Positions 1-6,925 of a stretch of 9,275 nucleotides of DNA are shown piece after piece. The DNA is taken from contig DATEDC010000212.1 of assembly GCA_035286585.1 (NCBI GenBank), positions 1 through 9,275 on the forward strand, written 5' to 3'. This stretch comes from DSOS01 sp035286585. Its GTDB lineage: Bacteria; Chloroflexota; Anaerolineae; Anaerolineales; UBA4823. The notes beneath the pieces are model-generated. The model worked only from the letters and a program-made list of their open reading frames with translations, did no database searches and was not told the DNA's origin. Within the stretch, counting starts at the first letter, position 1, and the number at the start of each line of letters is the position of its first letter. The position numbers were made by a program, and so were the translations under genes.

Positions 1-3000
1 GCGACATCGGAGGGCATCAAGCCCATCATCGGCATTGAAGCTTACCTTGCCTCACGCACGATGCGCGAGCGTAATCCCCAGGAAGATAAAAAATCCACCC
101 ACCTGTTGTTGCTGGCGGAGAATGAGACCGGCTATAAGAACCTGCTCAAGATCGCCACGGCTGCCCAACTGGAAGGTTTCTATTATTACCCGCGCATAGA
201 TCACGAACACCTGGCGCAATATGGCGAGGGGCTGATCTGTACTTCAGGATGCATGTCGGCAGAAATCCCCAGGTTGATCCAACAAGGCAACCTGGAGGCC
301 GCCCGACAGCAGATGGACTGGTACTACGAGGTCTTCGGTAAAGAGCGATTTTTCCTGGAATTACAATCCCACGATATCAAGCAACTGGAGAGTATCAATA
401 AGAACCTGGTCTCGCTGGGACGGCGCTATGACGCCCGTTTCGTCGCCACCAACGATGTGCACTATGTGGACAAGGATGACGCCCGCCTGCAGGATATCCT
501 CCTGGCGATACAGACCGGATGCGTCTTGAGCGATCCTAACCGTTTGCGCATGACGGATAACTCCTATTACCTGCGCAGCCCAGCCGAAATGGCAGCTCTG
601 TTCGCGGAGGTACCCGGGGCGATCAGCAACTCGCTATTAATTGCCGAGCGCTGCAATATCGACCTGGGTTTCAGCGGGTATCACCTGCCGCAGTTCGAAG
701 TCCCCGCCGGGCACACGCCAGCCAGCTATCTGCGCAGGTTGTGCGAGGAGGGCTTGAACCGGCGCTATGCTGCCCGGGTGGGCGACCCGGCGGTGCGCAA
801 ACGCCTGGAATACGAGCTGGACATCATCCACCAGATGGGCTTTGATACTTATTTCTTGATCGTGTGGGATCTGTGCCGTTATGCGCGCGAACAGGGCATC
901 TGGTACAACGCCCGCGGGTCGGCAGCCGGGTCGATTGTCGCCTATACTCTGGATATCACCATGGTTGACCCGATAGAACATGGGCTGATATTCGAACGCT
1001 TTCTAAACCCGGGGAGAATTTCCATGCCGGATATCGACCTGGATTTCCGGGATGACCGCAGGGCCGAGATGCTGGCTTATACCGCCCGTAAGTATGGGGA
1101 TGACAAAGTTGCCCAGATCGTCACGTTTGGCACGCTTGGAGCGCGAGCGGCGATCCGGGACGTGGGGCGCGTCATGGATATTCCGCTGGGTGAAGTGGAT
1201 AAGGTAGCCAAGCTGGTGCCCAATATCCCCGGCAAGCCGATCACTATCGAACAGGTGTTGGAAGAGGTTACCGAATTCAAGCAGCTCTACGACAGCACAC
1301 CCTATTTGCAGGAATTGATCGATACCGCAGCCCAGATGGAGGGGGTCGTCCGCAGCGTGGGCACCCATGCCGCGGGCGTGATCATCGCGGATAAGCCGAT
1401 TATCGAATATATCCCCTTGCATCGGCCTACCGGCAGCTCAGCGGAAGACAGCCCGATCAAGACTGTTACCCAGTTCGAAATGTCCGTCCTGGACGCGCTC
1501 GGCCTGCTTAAAGTGGATTTCTTGGGTCTTGCTACCCTGACCATTATGGCCCGCGCCTGTGATTTGATCCACCAGCGTCATGGCGTTGAGCTGAGCCTGG
1601 ACAGCATTCCCACGGATGACCCCGAAACTTATGAGTTGTTGGGGCGAGGGGAGACGGCGGGTGTGTTCCAGGTGGAAGGCTCGGGCATGCGGCGCTGGTT
1701 AATGGAGATGAAGCCCAAGGAGCTTGCCAACGTCATCGCTATGGTGGCTCTCTTCCGTCCTGGGCCGATGGATTTCATCCCCGGATACATCCAGCGCATG
1801 CACGGCAAAGAGGAGGTGGCTTATCGCCATCCTTTGTTGGAGCCGATCTTCGAAGAGACTTACGGCTATCCCGTGTACCAGGAGCAGCTCATGTTTGCCG
1901 TCATGCAGCTTGCCGGCTACAGCGCTCCGGAGGCTGATGATCTACGCAAAGTGATCTCCAAAAAGCAGAAGGATAAACTGCAGAAACACCGCCAGAAGTT
2001 TATCAATGGCTCAGTAAAAAACGGGATCGATAAAGACACTGCCAAGATGATCTTCGACGATTGGGAAGAGTTCGCCCGATACGGTTTTAACAAAGCCCAC
2101 GCAGCCGACTATGGCATTATCGCTGTCCAGACAGCCTACCTGAAAGCGCACTACCCAGTTGAGTACATGACTGCCTTGCTCTCGGTAACCCAGAACGATA
2201 CGGCAAAAATAGCCCTGTATGTGGCAGATTGCCGGCGGATGAGCCTGGAGGTAAAACCGCCCGATGTCAACGTAAGTGGCTGGGATTTTACCATCGAGGA
2301 CAATCCAGATGGCTCGGCCACGATCCGCTTCGGTCTGGGGGCAGTCAAGAATGTCGGGCATGGACCTGTAGATGCCATCCTTGCCGGGCGCGGTAATACT
2401 CCATTTTCAGATTTAAGTGATTTCGTCCACCGGGTGGATCTACGTCAGGTGAGCAAACGCCCTCTGGAATGCCTGATCAAGGTCGGCGCTATGGATAGTT
2501 TCGGCTCACGGCAGGCATTGTTGGAGAGTCTGGATCGCATCGTTTCGGTGAGCGCGGCGCACTTCCGGGCGCGTGAGCTCGGGCAGATGAGCCTGTTTGG
2601 GGAGCATACAGGGCTGGTTCAGAAGATCCACCTGCCGCAGGTTATTACCGAAATCAGCCGCCGGGAGGTGCTCAACTGGGAGCGAGAGCTGATTGGTTTG
2701 TATGTATCAGATCACCCGCTCAACCCGGTGATAAAGGAGCTGACCCAATTAGTGACGCACTTTTCGGGCCAACTCACCGAGGCGGCGCACGATGAGCGCG
2801 TGCGGGTGGCTGGCCTGATCACCCGCATTCGTCACCACCAGAGCAAAGCCGGCAAGCCGATGGGGTTTGTGACCCTGGAGGATCTCCAGGGAACGATCGA
2901 GCTGGTCGTATTTCCCCGTGTCTGGACCAGGTATGCTGAGCTGATCGAATACGACCGGATTATCCTGGCGAGCGGTAAAGTGGATACTTCTGGGGCGGAG

Positions 3001-3801
3001 CCAAAGGTCCTGGTTGATCAGGTGACCACGGACTTCAACCTGACCTATGTCAAAGATGGCAACGCAAATGCAAACAGTCGCCGGGCGCAAAAACCACCTG
3101 ATTTTAAATCAGAAGGGGTGGGTAAACAAGCGCGAAGTGAGGCGCCTATCGATCAGGGCGGAAATTTCGAGCAATTGGCCAGTGATGTTGAGCCGGTGAG
3201 CGTGCATATCACCGAACAGCATGCTTTGCCACCCGGACCGGATCTTTTTCCGCCGGGATGGGATTCCTCCCCTGGCGGAGCGGGAATCGCAAATGAGATA
3301 ACCCCCCAAAACCTGCCGGCGGATCAAGATCCGGCTGCCGCCTCCCAGGCGAACGCCGAAGACCCTCAGGAGCCTGCAGAACTGCCGGCAGAAAGCCTCG
3401 AGCCTGAAATTGCCCTGGAACCGCCTGTTTCAACCAGCGGCGGCAGCCCGCCTGTCGAAGAGATAAATCGTCCCCAGCAGCCCGACCCGTTCATCGGTCT
3501 GCCGCCGTACCTTGTGCCGCCTGTGACTACCCAGGATGGCGGGACGGTGCACATGATCACGATTATCCTGCGTACGACTGGGGATAAAACTCGCGATGTG
3601 CTCCGCCTTAGGCGAATGCACGGAATCATCATGAGCTACCCGGGCAATGACCGCTTTGCTTTTCAGGTGTACGAGCGCGGCCGCGGGTACTTGGTGGAAT
3701 TTCCAAACTTTACCACAGGTTTGTGCCCGGAGTTGATCACCAGGCTGCGGATGCTGGTGGGTTCTAAAAATGTGATCGTCGAACAGATCACCTTTCAGTA
3801 A
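1..3801 (+). CDS. dnaE: DNA polymerase III alpha subunit (replicative polymerase), 5' end cut by window
   Basis: Catalytic subunit of the chromosomal replicase. The frame is open from base 1 and its first codons already match the PHP domain (IKPIIG, visible residues 6-11), so the ATG at 61 is not the start; about 60 residues lie upstream. Visible residues, counting base 1 as codon 1: PHP domain to ~270, with candidate metal ligands E13, H34, C84, D152 and H154. The palm follows, with catalytic aspartates D344 and D346 (MPDIDLDF) and D506 (VDFLGL). The fingers region contains FNKAHAADYG. A clamp-binding peptide QMSLF lies at 862-866 and an OB fold at ~934-1005. A Pro/Glu/Ala-rich linker spans ~1020-1175, and a C-terminal domain occupies ~1180-1266. 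At 1266 visible residues it is longer than E. coli DnaE (1160), mainly because of the linker. No intein or frameshift is seen. Identification is firm; the role of the linker is unknown. Confidence 0.97.
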   Translation, partial: ATSEGIKPIIGIEAYLASRTMRERNPQEDKKSTHLLLLAENETGYKNLLKIATAAQLEGFYYYPRIDHEHLAQYGEGLICTSGCMSAEIPRLIQQGNLEAARQQMDWYYEVFGKERFFLELQSHDIKQLESINKNLVSLGRRYDARFVATNDVHYVDKDDARLQDILLAIQTGCVLSDPNRLRMTDNSYYLRSPAEMAALFAEVPGAISNSLLIAERCNIDLGFSGYHLPQFEVPAGHTPASYLRRLCEEGLNRRYAARVGDPAVRKRLEYELDIIHQMGFDTYFLIVWDLCRYAREQGIWYNARGSAAGSIVAYTLDITMVDPIEHGLIFERFLNPGRISMPDIDLDFRDDRRAEMLAYTARKYGDDKVAQIVTFGTLGARAAIRDVGRVMDIPLGEVDKVAKLVPNIPGKPITIEQVLEEVTEFKQLYDSTPYLQELIDTAAQMEGVVRSVGTHAAGVIIADKPIIEYIPLHRPTGSSAEDSPIKTVTQFEMSVLDALGLLKVDFLGLATLTIMARACDLIHQRHGVELSLDSIPTDDPETYELLGRGETAGVFQVEGSGMRRWLMEMKPKELANVIAMVALFRPGPMDFIPGYIQRMHGKEEVAYRHPLLEPIFEETYGYPVYQEQLMFAVMQLAGYSAPEADDLRKVISKKQKDKLQKHRQKFINGSVKNGIDKDTAKMIFDDWEEFARYGFNKAHAADYGIIAVQTAYLKAHYPVEYMTALLSVTQNDTAKIALYVADCRRMSLEVKPPDVNVSGWDFTIEDNPDGSATIRFGLGAVKNVGHGPVDAILAGRGNTPFSDLSDFVHRVDLRQVSKRPLECLIKVGAMDSFGSRQALLESLDRIVSVSAAHFRARELGQMSLFGEHTGLVQKIHLPQVITEISRREVLNWERELIGLYVSDHPLNPVIKELTQLVTHFSGQLTEAAHDERVRVAGLITRIRHHQSKAGKPMGFVTLEDLQGTIELVVFPRVWTRYAELIEYDRIILASGKVDTSGAEPKVLVDQVTTDFNLTYVKDGNANANSRRAQKPPDFKSEGVGKQARSEAPIDQGGNFEQLASDVEPVSVHITEQHALPPGPDLFPPGWDSSPGGAGIANEITPQNLPADQDPAAASQANAEDPQEPAELPAESLEPEIALEPPVSTSGGSPPVEEINRPQQPDPFIGLPPYLVPPVTTQDGGTVHMITIILRTTGDKTRDVLRLRRMHGIIMSYPGNDRFAFQVYERGRGYLVEFPNFTTGLCPELITRLRMLVGSKNVIVEQITFQ

Positions 3802-3808
3802 TACCGCC

Positions 3809-5011
3809 CTAATCGCTGGTCATGATAAACAGCGGCATCATCTCGAAGCTTTCATAGTTTGGCCTCAGGCGTTCCTTGTTGTAGAACCGCTCGACGTTCA
3901 CCAATTTCTTTGTGCTGGTAACTACCTCGAGGGGGACGTTATCATAGCGCCCATTCTTCAGGACAGCCAGACGCCCATGAATTTTGCTTAAGATCAAGTC
4001 CAGGGCGAGATTTCCATACGCCATCGGTACAATGGAATCGATGGCGTCGGGGTCGCCGCCGCGCACCAGATAGCCTAACTTCTGGTTGATCACGTTGATC
4101 GGCTTGCCGCGGTTGAATTCCGGGCTGAGCTCACGGATTTTGACCGAGACGAGATCTCCGATGCCGCCGAGCTTCTTGTGGCCGTAGGCGTCGGTACTCG
4201 CATCCTCGAAAACCATTTCACCGCCCTCGTACATGGCGCCTTCAGATACCAGCACCACAGAGTATTTACTTGGATTCAAATTGCGATCCGAGACGAGCAG
4301 CTCGGTGAGTTTTTCGATCTTGAACTTATATTCAGGTATCACGCAACGGTGCGCGGCGCCAGCCATAGTAGGGAGCATGGCGGTAAAACCAGCATAGCGA
4401 CCGAAGACCTCCAGGACGAGGAAGCGTTCGTGCGAGCCTGCCGAGGTGCGCAGGCTGTTGGTCATTTGGATCGTGCGGGTCACGCAGGTGCTAAAGCCGA
4501 TGCAGTAGTCGGTTCCGGGCACATCGTTATCCATCGTCTTTGGTATGGCGATAATTTTGACCCCCTCTTTATACAGGCGAACAGCATAGCTGAGTGTATC
4601 GTCGCCACCTATAGGGATCAGGTAATCAATGCCGAGGAATTCGAGATTTTTGAGAACTTCTGGGGTCAGATCATTGACTTCATCAGTATAAACATCTCTC
4701 AAATGCTCGGGGAGGCTTTCTTTTTTGATATGGCTGGGTCGGGTGCGAGAGGTGTGTAAAAACGTGCCTCCGGTGCGTCCTGCCCGGTTGACGATATCTT
4801 CCGTCAAGAATTGATAAGAACCGCTGTTATCTTCTTTGGGGTCGCGCTTGATGTCGATCAAGCCTGCCCAACCCCGGCGCAGGCCGATAACCTGGTAGCC
4901 CTCCCGCAACGCCCGGAAGGTCACCGCCCGGATGGCAGGATTCAGACCGGGGACATCGCCTCCGCCGGTAAGAATCCCAATCACACCTTTGGATTTCTGT
5001 ATGTTTGCCAT
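3809..5011 (-). CDS. pfp: 6-phosphofructokinase, predicted pyrophosphate-dependent
   Basis: A 400-residue PfkA-family enzyme that phosphorylates fructose 6-phosphate to fructose 1,6-bisphosphate in the cytoplasm. Seen: the nucleotide/phosphate loop TGGGDVPGLN (15-24), GGDDT (135-139), PKTMDND (157-163) carrying the catalytic Asp161, EVFGR (201-205) and the sugar-phosphate region near RGGDPDAID (317-325). In this family, Gly at the E. coli 104 and 124 positions marks ATP use, while Asp and Lys mark pyrophosphate use. Here they are D138 and K158, so a reversible PPi enzyme (EC 2.7.1.90) is predicted; databases may still label it pfkA. The start is fixed by a GAGGTG ribosome-binding site five bases upstream. 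It lies 39 bases behind the mutase gene on the same strand, probably co-transcribed, and its stop is 7 bases from that of dnaE. Family certain, donor inferred. Confidence 0.93.
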   Translation of the reverse strand: MANIQKSKGVIGILTGGGDVPGLNPAIRAVTFRALREGYQVIGLRRGWAGLIDIKRDPKEDNSGSYQFLTEDIVNRAGRTGGTFLHTSRTRPSHIKKESLPEHLRDVYTDEVNDLTPEVLKNLEFLGIDYLIPIGGDDTLSYAVRLYKEGVKIIAIPKTMDNDVPGTDYCIGFSTCVTRTIQMTNSLRTSAGSHERFLVLEVFGRYAGFTAMLPTMAGAAHRCVIPEYKFKIEKLTELLVSDRNLNPSKYSVVLVSEGAMYEGGEMVFEDASTDAYGHKKLGGIGDLVSVKIRELSPEFNRGKPINVINQKLGYLVRGGDPDAIDSIVPMAYGNLALDLILSKIHGRLAVLKNGRYDNVPLEVVTSTKKLVNVERFYNKERLRPNYESFEMMPLFIMTSD

Positions 5012-5016
5012 CTCGT

Positions 5017-5022
5017 CACCTC
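5017..5022 (-). promoter_or_regulatory. Ribosome binding site of the phosphofructokinase
   Basis: The minus strand reads GAGGTG, five bases before the ATG at 5011. It lies in the 39-base gap after the mutase stop, so the gene can be translated independently from a shared transcript. Confidence 0.7.
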
Positions 5023-5050
5023 AGGATAATGATATTCTTCGTTCACCCGA

Positions 5051-6730
5051 TCAGATCCAGGTGGGTTCTGCATACACGCCAAAGACCTGGCGCATCACAT
5101 CGGCGATCTCGCCAAGCGTCGCGTAGGCGCGCACAGCCTCCAGGATGAAGGGCATCGTATTTTCAGTCCCTTCACAGGCGATCCGCAAGCGGTCCAGAGC
5201 CTGCCCAACCCGACCCGCATCACGTTCCTGGCGGATTTGCCTCAAGCGCTCGATCTGGCGGCGATAGCCCTGGGGATCCATTTCAAGGATCGGGATGGTG
5301 ATGGGCTGGTCGTCCTGGTAGGCATTCACGCCGACAATGCTACGCACGCCCTCATCGAATTCGCGCTGGTAGCGGTAGGCAGCGTCGGAGATCTCGCTCT
5401 GGAAAAAGCCTTTCTCAATCGCCGGCAGCACGCCGCCCAGTTCTTCGATGCGCTTGAAATAGTCGTACGCCAGGGCTTCCATGCGGTTGGTTTGCGCCTC
5501 GACGAAAAATGAGCCAGCCAAGGGGTCGATGGTGTTGGCGACGCCTGCTTCCTCGGCGAGGATCTGTTGGGTGCGCAGCGCAATCGTCACGGCGTGTTCG
5601 GAGGGCAGCGCCAGGGCTTCATCCATGCTGTTGGTGTGCAGCGATTGGGTGCCGCCGAGCACCGCCGCCAAGGCCTGGATGGTAACTCGCACGATGTTGT
5701 TTTCAGGCTGCTGGGCAGTCAGAGATACCCCCGCGGTCTGGGTGTGAAAACGCATCAGCCAGGAGCGCGGGTTTTTCGCCCCGAAGGTTGAACGCATCTC
5801 GCGACTCCAAATGCGCCGCGCGGCGCGGTATTTGGCAATCTCCTCGAAAAAATCGTTGTGGGCGTTAAAGAAGTAGGATAAACGGGGAGCAAATTCGTCG
5901 ATGTCTAAGCCGCGCCGAATCCCCCAACGCACGTATTCCATTCCATCTGCCAGGGTAAATGCCAACTCCTGGGCTGCGGTAGAACCGGCTTCGCGAATGT
6001 GGTAGCCTGAAATGCTGATCGTATTCCATTGGGGCACGTGCCTGGCGCCATATTCGATGGTGTCGACGACCAGCCGCATGGATGGCTCCGGGGGATAGAT
6101 ATATTCTTTTTGAGCGATGAATTCCTTGAGGATGTCATTCTGTATCGTGCCGCGCAGTTGGTCTGGGCGGACGCCCTGTTTTTCAGCCGCAGCGATGTAC
6201 ATGGCCCATATGATGGCTGCTGGAGAGTTGATCGTCATGCTGGAAGACACTTTATCCAGGGGAATGCCGTCCAGAAGAATTTCCATGTCCTTTAACGATG
6301 AGACCGCCACGCCGCACTTCCCAAATTCCCCCAGCGATTCCGAAGCGTCGGTGTCGTAGCCCATCAGGGTGGGCAGGTCGAAGGCAATGGATAACCCCGT
6401 CTGGCCCTGTTCCAGCAAATACTTGAAGCGGGCGTTGGTTTCTTCCGCAGTGCCAAACCCGGCGAACATGCGCATCGTCCACAGCCTGCCTCTGTGCATG
6501 GTGGGATGCACCCCGCGCGTGAACGGGTATTCGCCAGGGAAACCCAGGTCACGATGGTAATCCAAATCAGCCACGTCCAGAGGCGTGTACAGCCTGGCGA
6601 TGGGTTCAGAAGAGGTGGTGATGAATGCCTCTTTGCGCTCTGGTATGCGCTTCAGGCTGTCTTGCAGGCTGATCTCTTCCCATTTTTCCATGTCGCCACG
6701 CAATTGTTCTAATTTATCGCGGTCGTACAT
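5051..6730 (-). CDS. Coenzyme B12-dependent acyl-CoA mutase large subunit (methylmalonyl-CoA mutase family, isobutyryl-CoA mutase-like)
   Basis: A 559-residue TIM-barrel subunit of the methylmalonyl-CoA mutase family, which moves a thioester carbon group by adenosylcobalamin radical chemistry. Seen: AGFGTAEETN (90-99), GQTGLSIAFDLPTLMGYD (109-126), GTIQNDILKEF (194-204), SISGYHIREAG (239-249) with His244, and FHTQTAGVSLTAQQPENN (328-345). Spacing matches Propionibacterium mutase exactly, so position 89 (Tyr in methylmalonyl-CoA mutase) is Phe here, position 207 (Arg) is Gln, and Ala116 is unchanged. Phe plus Gln is the isobutyryl-CoA mutase pair, so n-butyryl/isobutyryl-CoA interconversion, or a close branched acyl-CoA, is the better prediction. 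Automatic annotation would probably say methylmalonyl-CoA mutase. The chain ends after the barrel: the ~130-residue B12-binding domain is absent and must be a separate small subunit, not in this window. The ATG has a GAGGAG site six bases upstream. Confidence 0.93.
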   Translation of the reverse strand: MYDRDKLEQLRGDMEKWEEISLQDSLKRIPERKEAFITTSSEPIARLYTPLDVADLDYHRDLGFPGEYPFTRGVHPTMHRGRLWTMRMFAGFGTAEETNARFKYLLEQGQTGLSIAFDLPTLMGYDTDASESLGEFGKCGVAVSSLKDMEILLDGIPLDKVSSSMTINSPAAIIWAMYIAAAEKQGVRPDQLRGTIQNDILKEFIAQKEYIYPPEPSMRLVVDTIEYGARHVPQWNTISISGYHIREAGSTAAQELAFTLADGMEYVRWGIRRGLDIDEFAPRLSYFFNAHNDFFEEIAKYRAARRIWSREMRSTFGAKNPRSWLMRFHTQTAGVSLTAQQPENNIVRVTIQALAAVLGGTQSLHTNSMDEALALPSEHAVTIALRTQQILAEEAGVANTIDPLAGSFFVEAQTNRMEALAYDYFKRIEELGGVLPAIEKGFFQSEISDAAYRYQREFDEGVRSIVGVNAYQDDQPITIPILEMDPQGYRRQIERLRQIRQERDAGRVGQALDRLRIACEGTENTMPFILEAVRAYATLGEIADVMRQVFGVYAEPTWI

Positions 6731-6736
6731 CCTGCG

Positions 6737-6742
6737 CTCCTC
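6737..6742 (-). promoter_or_regulatory. Ribosome binding site of the mutase
   Basis: The minus strand reads GAGGAG, six bases before the ATG at 6730. It fixes that start and makes a downstream start unlikely. Confidence 0.75.
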
Positions 6743-6793
6743 ATCATGGGTTACAATCTCAGGTCAGGTTTGATTTTTATGAGCCTGGTCAAG

Positions 6794-6802
6794 AATATAG
6801 CA
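6794..6802 (-). promoter_or_regulatory. Second possible extended -10 element for the mutase
   Basis: The minus strand reads TGCTATATT, again with a TGn extension, 27 bases downstream of the better TGCTATAAT copy. No good -35 is seen. It could be an alternative start site or chance in AT-rich DNA. Confidence 0.3.
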
Positions 6803-6820
6803 TATCTTGTGATCCATAAA

Positions 6821-6829
6821 ATTATAGCA
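6821..6829 (-). promoter_or_regulatory. Extended -10 promoter element for the mutase-phosphofructokinase operon
   Basis: Read on the minus strand this is TGCTATAAT, a perfect -10 hexamer with the TGn extension. The -35 region 17 bases upstream (TTTTAT) is poor, as is usual for extended -10 promoters. Transcription would begin near 6814, giving a leader of roughly 84 bases before the mutase ATG. Confidence 0.55.
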
Positions 6830-6880
6830 CGGCACCTGTTCTAATAAAACCGCCAGCGAGCCTCATCATCTGCAATATAA

Positions 6881-6895
6881 TTGACCTGAGTTCAA
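6881..6895. promoter_or_regulatory. Imperfect 15-base palindrome, possible operator
   Basis: TTGACCTGAGTTCAA pairs with itself at six of seven arm positions around a central G. It sits 30 bases before the ATG of the sigma/WD40 gene and contains one copy of the shared 9-base motif. Size and symmetry fit a dimeric helix-turn-helix repressor site; no known consensus is recognised. Confidence 0.35.
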
Positions 6896-6925
6896 ATTAT
6901 TTAATCTCCAATAATCGGTATTCCA

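Larger units (their letters stand above)
6758..6890. repeat. Inverted 9-base motif pair in the divergent region
   Basis: CTCAGGTCA at 6758-6766 and its exact reverse complement TGACCTGAG at 6882-6890 lie near the two ends of the intergenic region, 115 bases apart. One copy lies in the mutase leader, the other just upstream of the sigma/WD40 start. This placement fits paired sites for one regulator, but chance cannot be excluded from sequence alone. Confidence 0.35.
6731..6925. promoter_or_regulatory. Divergent intergenic control region
   Basis: The only sizeable non-coding stretch in the window. It separates the mutase gene (leftward) from the sigma/WD40 fusion (rightward). The centre (about 6771-6830) is AT-rich. 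It holds extended -10 elements for the leftward gene, two copies of a 9-base motif in opposite orientation, and a 9-base direct repeat. I found no convincing -35/-10 pair for the rightward gene: a TTGACC at 6881-6886 has only poorly spaced AT-rich partners. No RNA gene or small ORF is evident. Confidence 0.7.

Noticed and set aside
61..63. ATG at 61 as the dnaE start
   Set aside because: The 20 codons before it encode the conserved KPIIGIEAY part of the PHP domain, so the gene begins upstream of the window.
637..1422. Minus-strand open frames inside dnaE (637-981 and 1003-1422)
   Set aside because: They overlap conserved PHP and palm coding sequence and their translations look like reverse-frame noise.
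3772..3791. GTGATC/GATCAC 6-base hairpin at the dnaE 3' end as a terminator
   Set aside because: The stem is short, the loop is 8 bases, and no T-run follows on either strand.
4178..4759. 193-codon plus-strand open frame opposite the phosphofructokinase
   Set aside because: It lies wholly antisense to a strongly conserved enzyme, shows no recognisable domain and has no ribosome site; it is a shadow of the real gene.
5051..6730. 2-hydroxyisobutyryl-CoA mutase
   Set aside because: That enzyme has Ile at the 89 position and Asp at the 116 position; here these are Phe and Ala.
6881..6915. Sigma-70 promoter TTGACC with a -10 at TATTTA or AATAAT for the rightward gene
   Set aside because: Spacers would be 11 or 23 bases, outside the usual 16-18.
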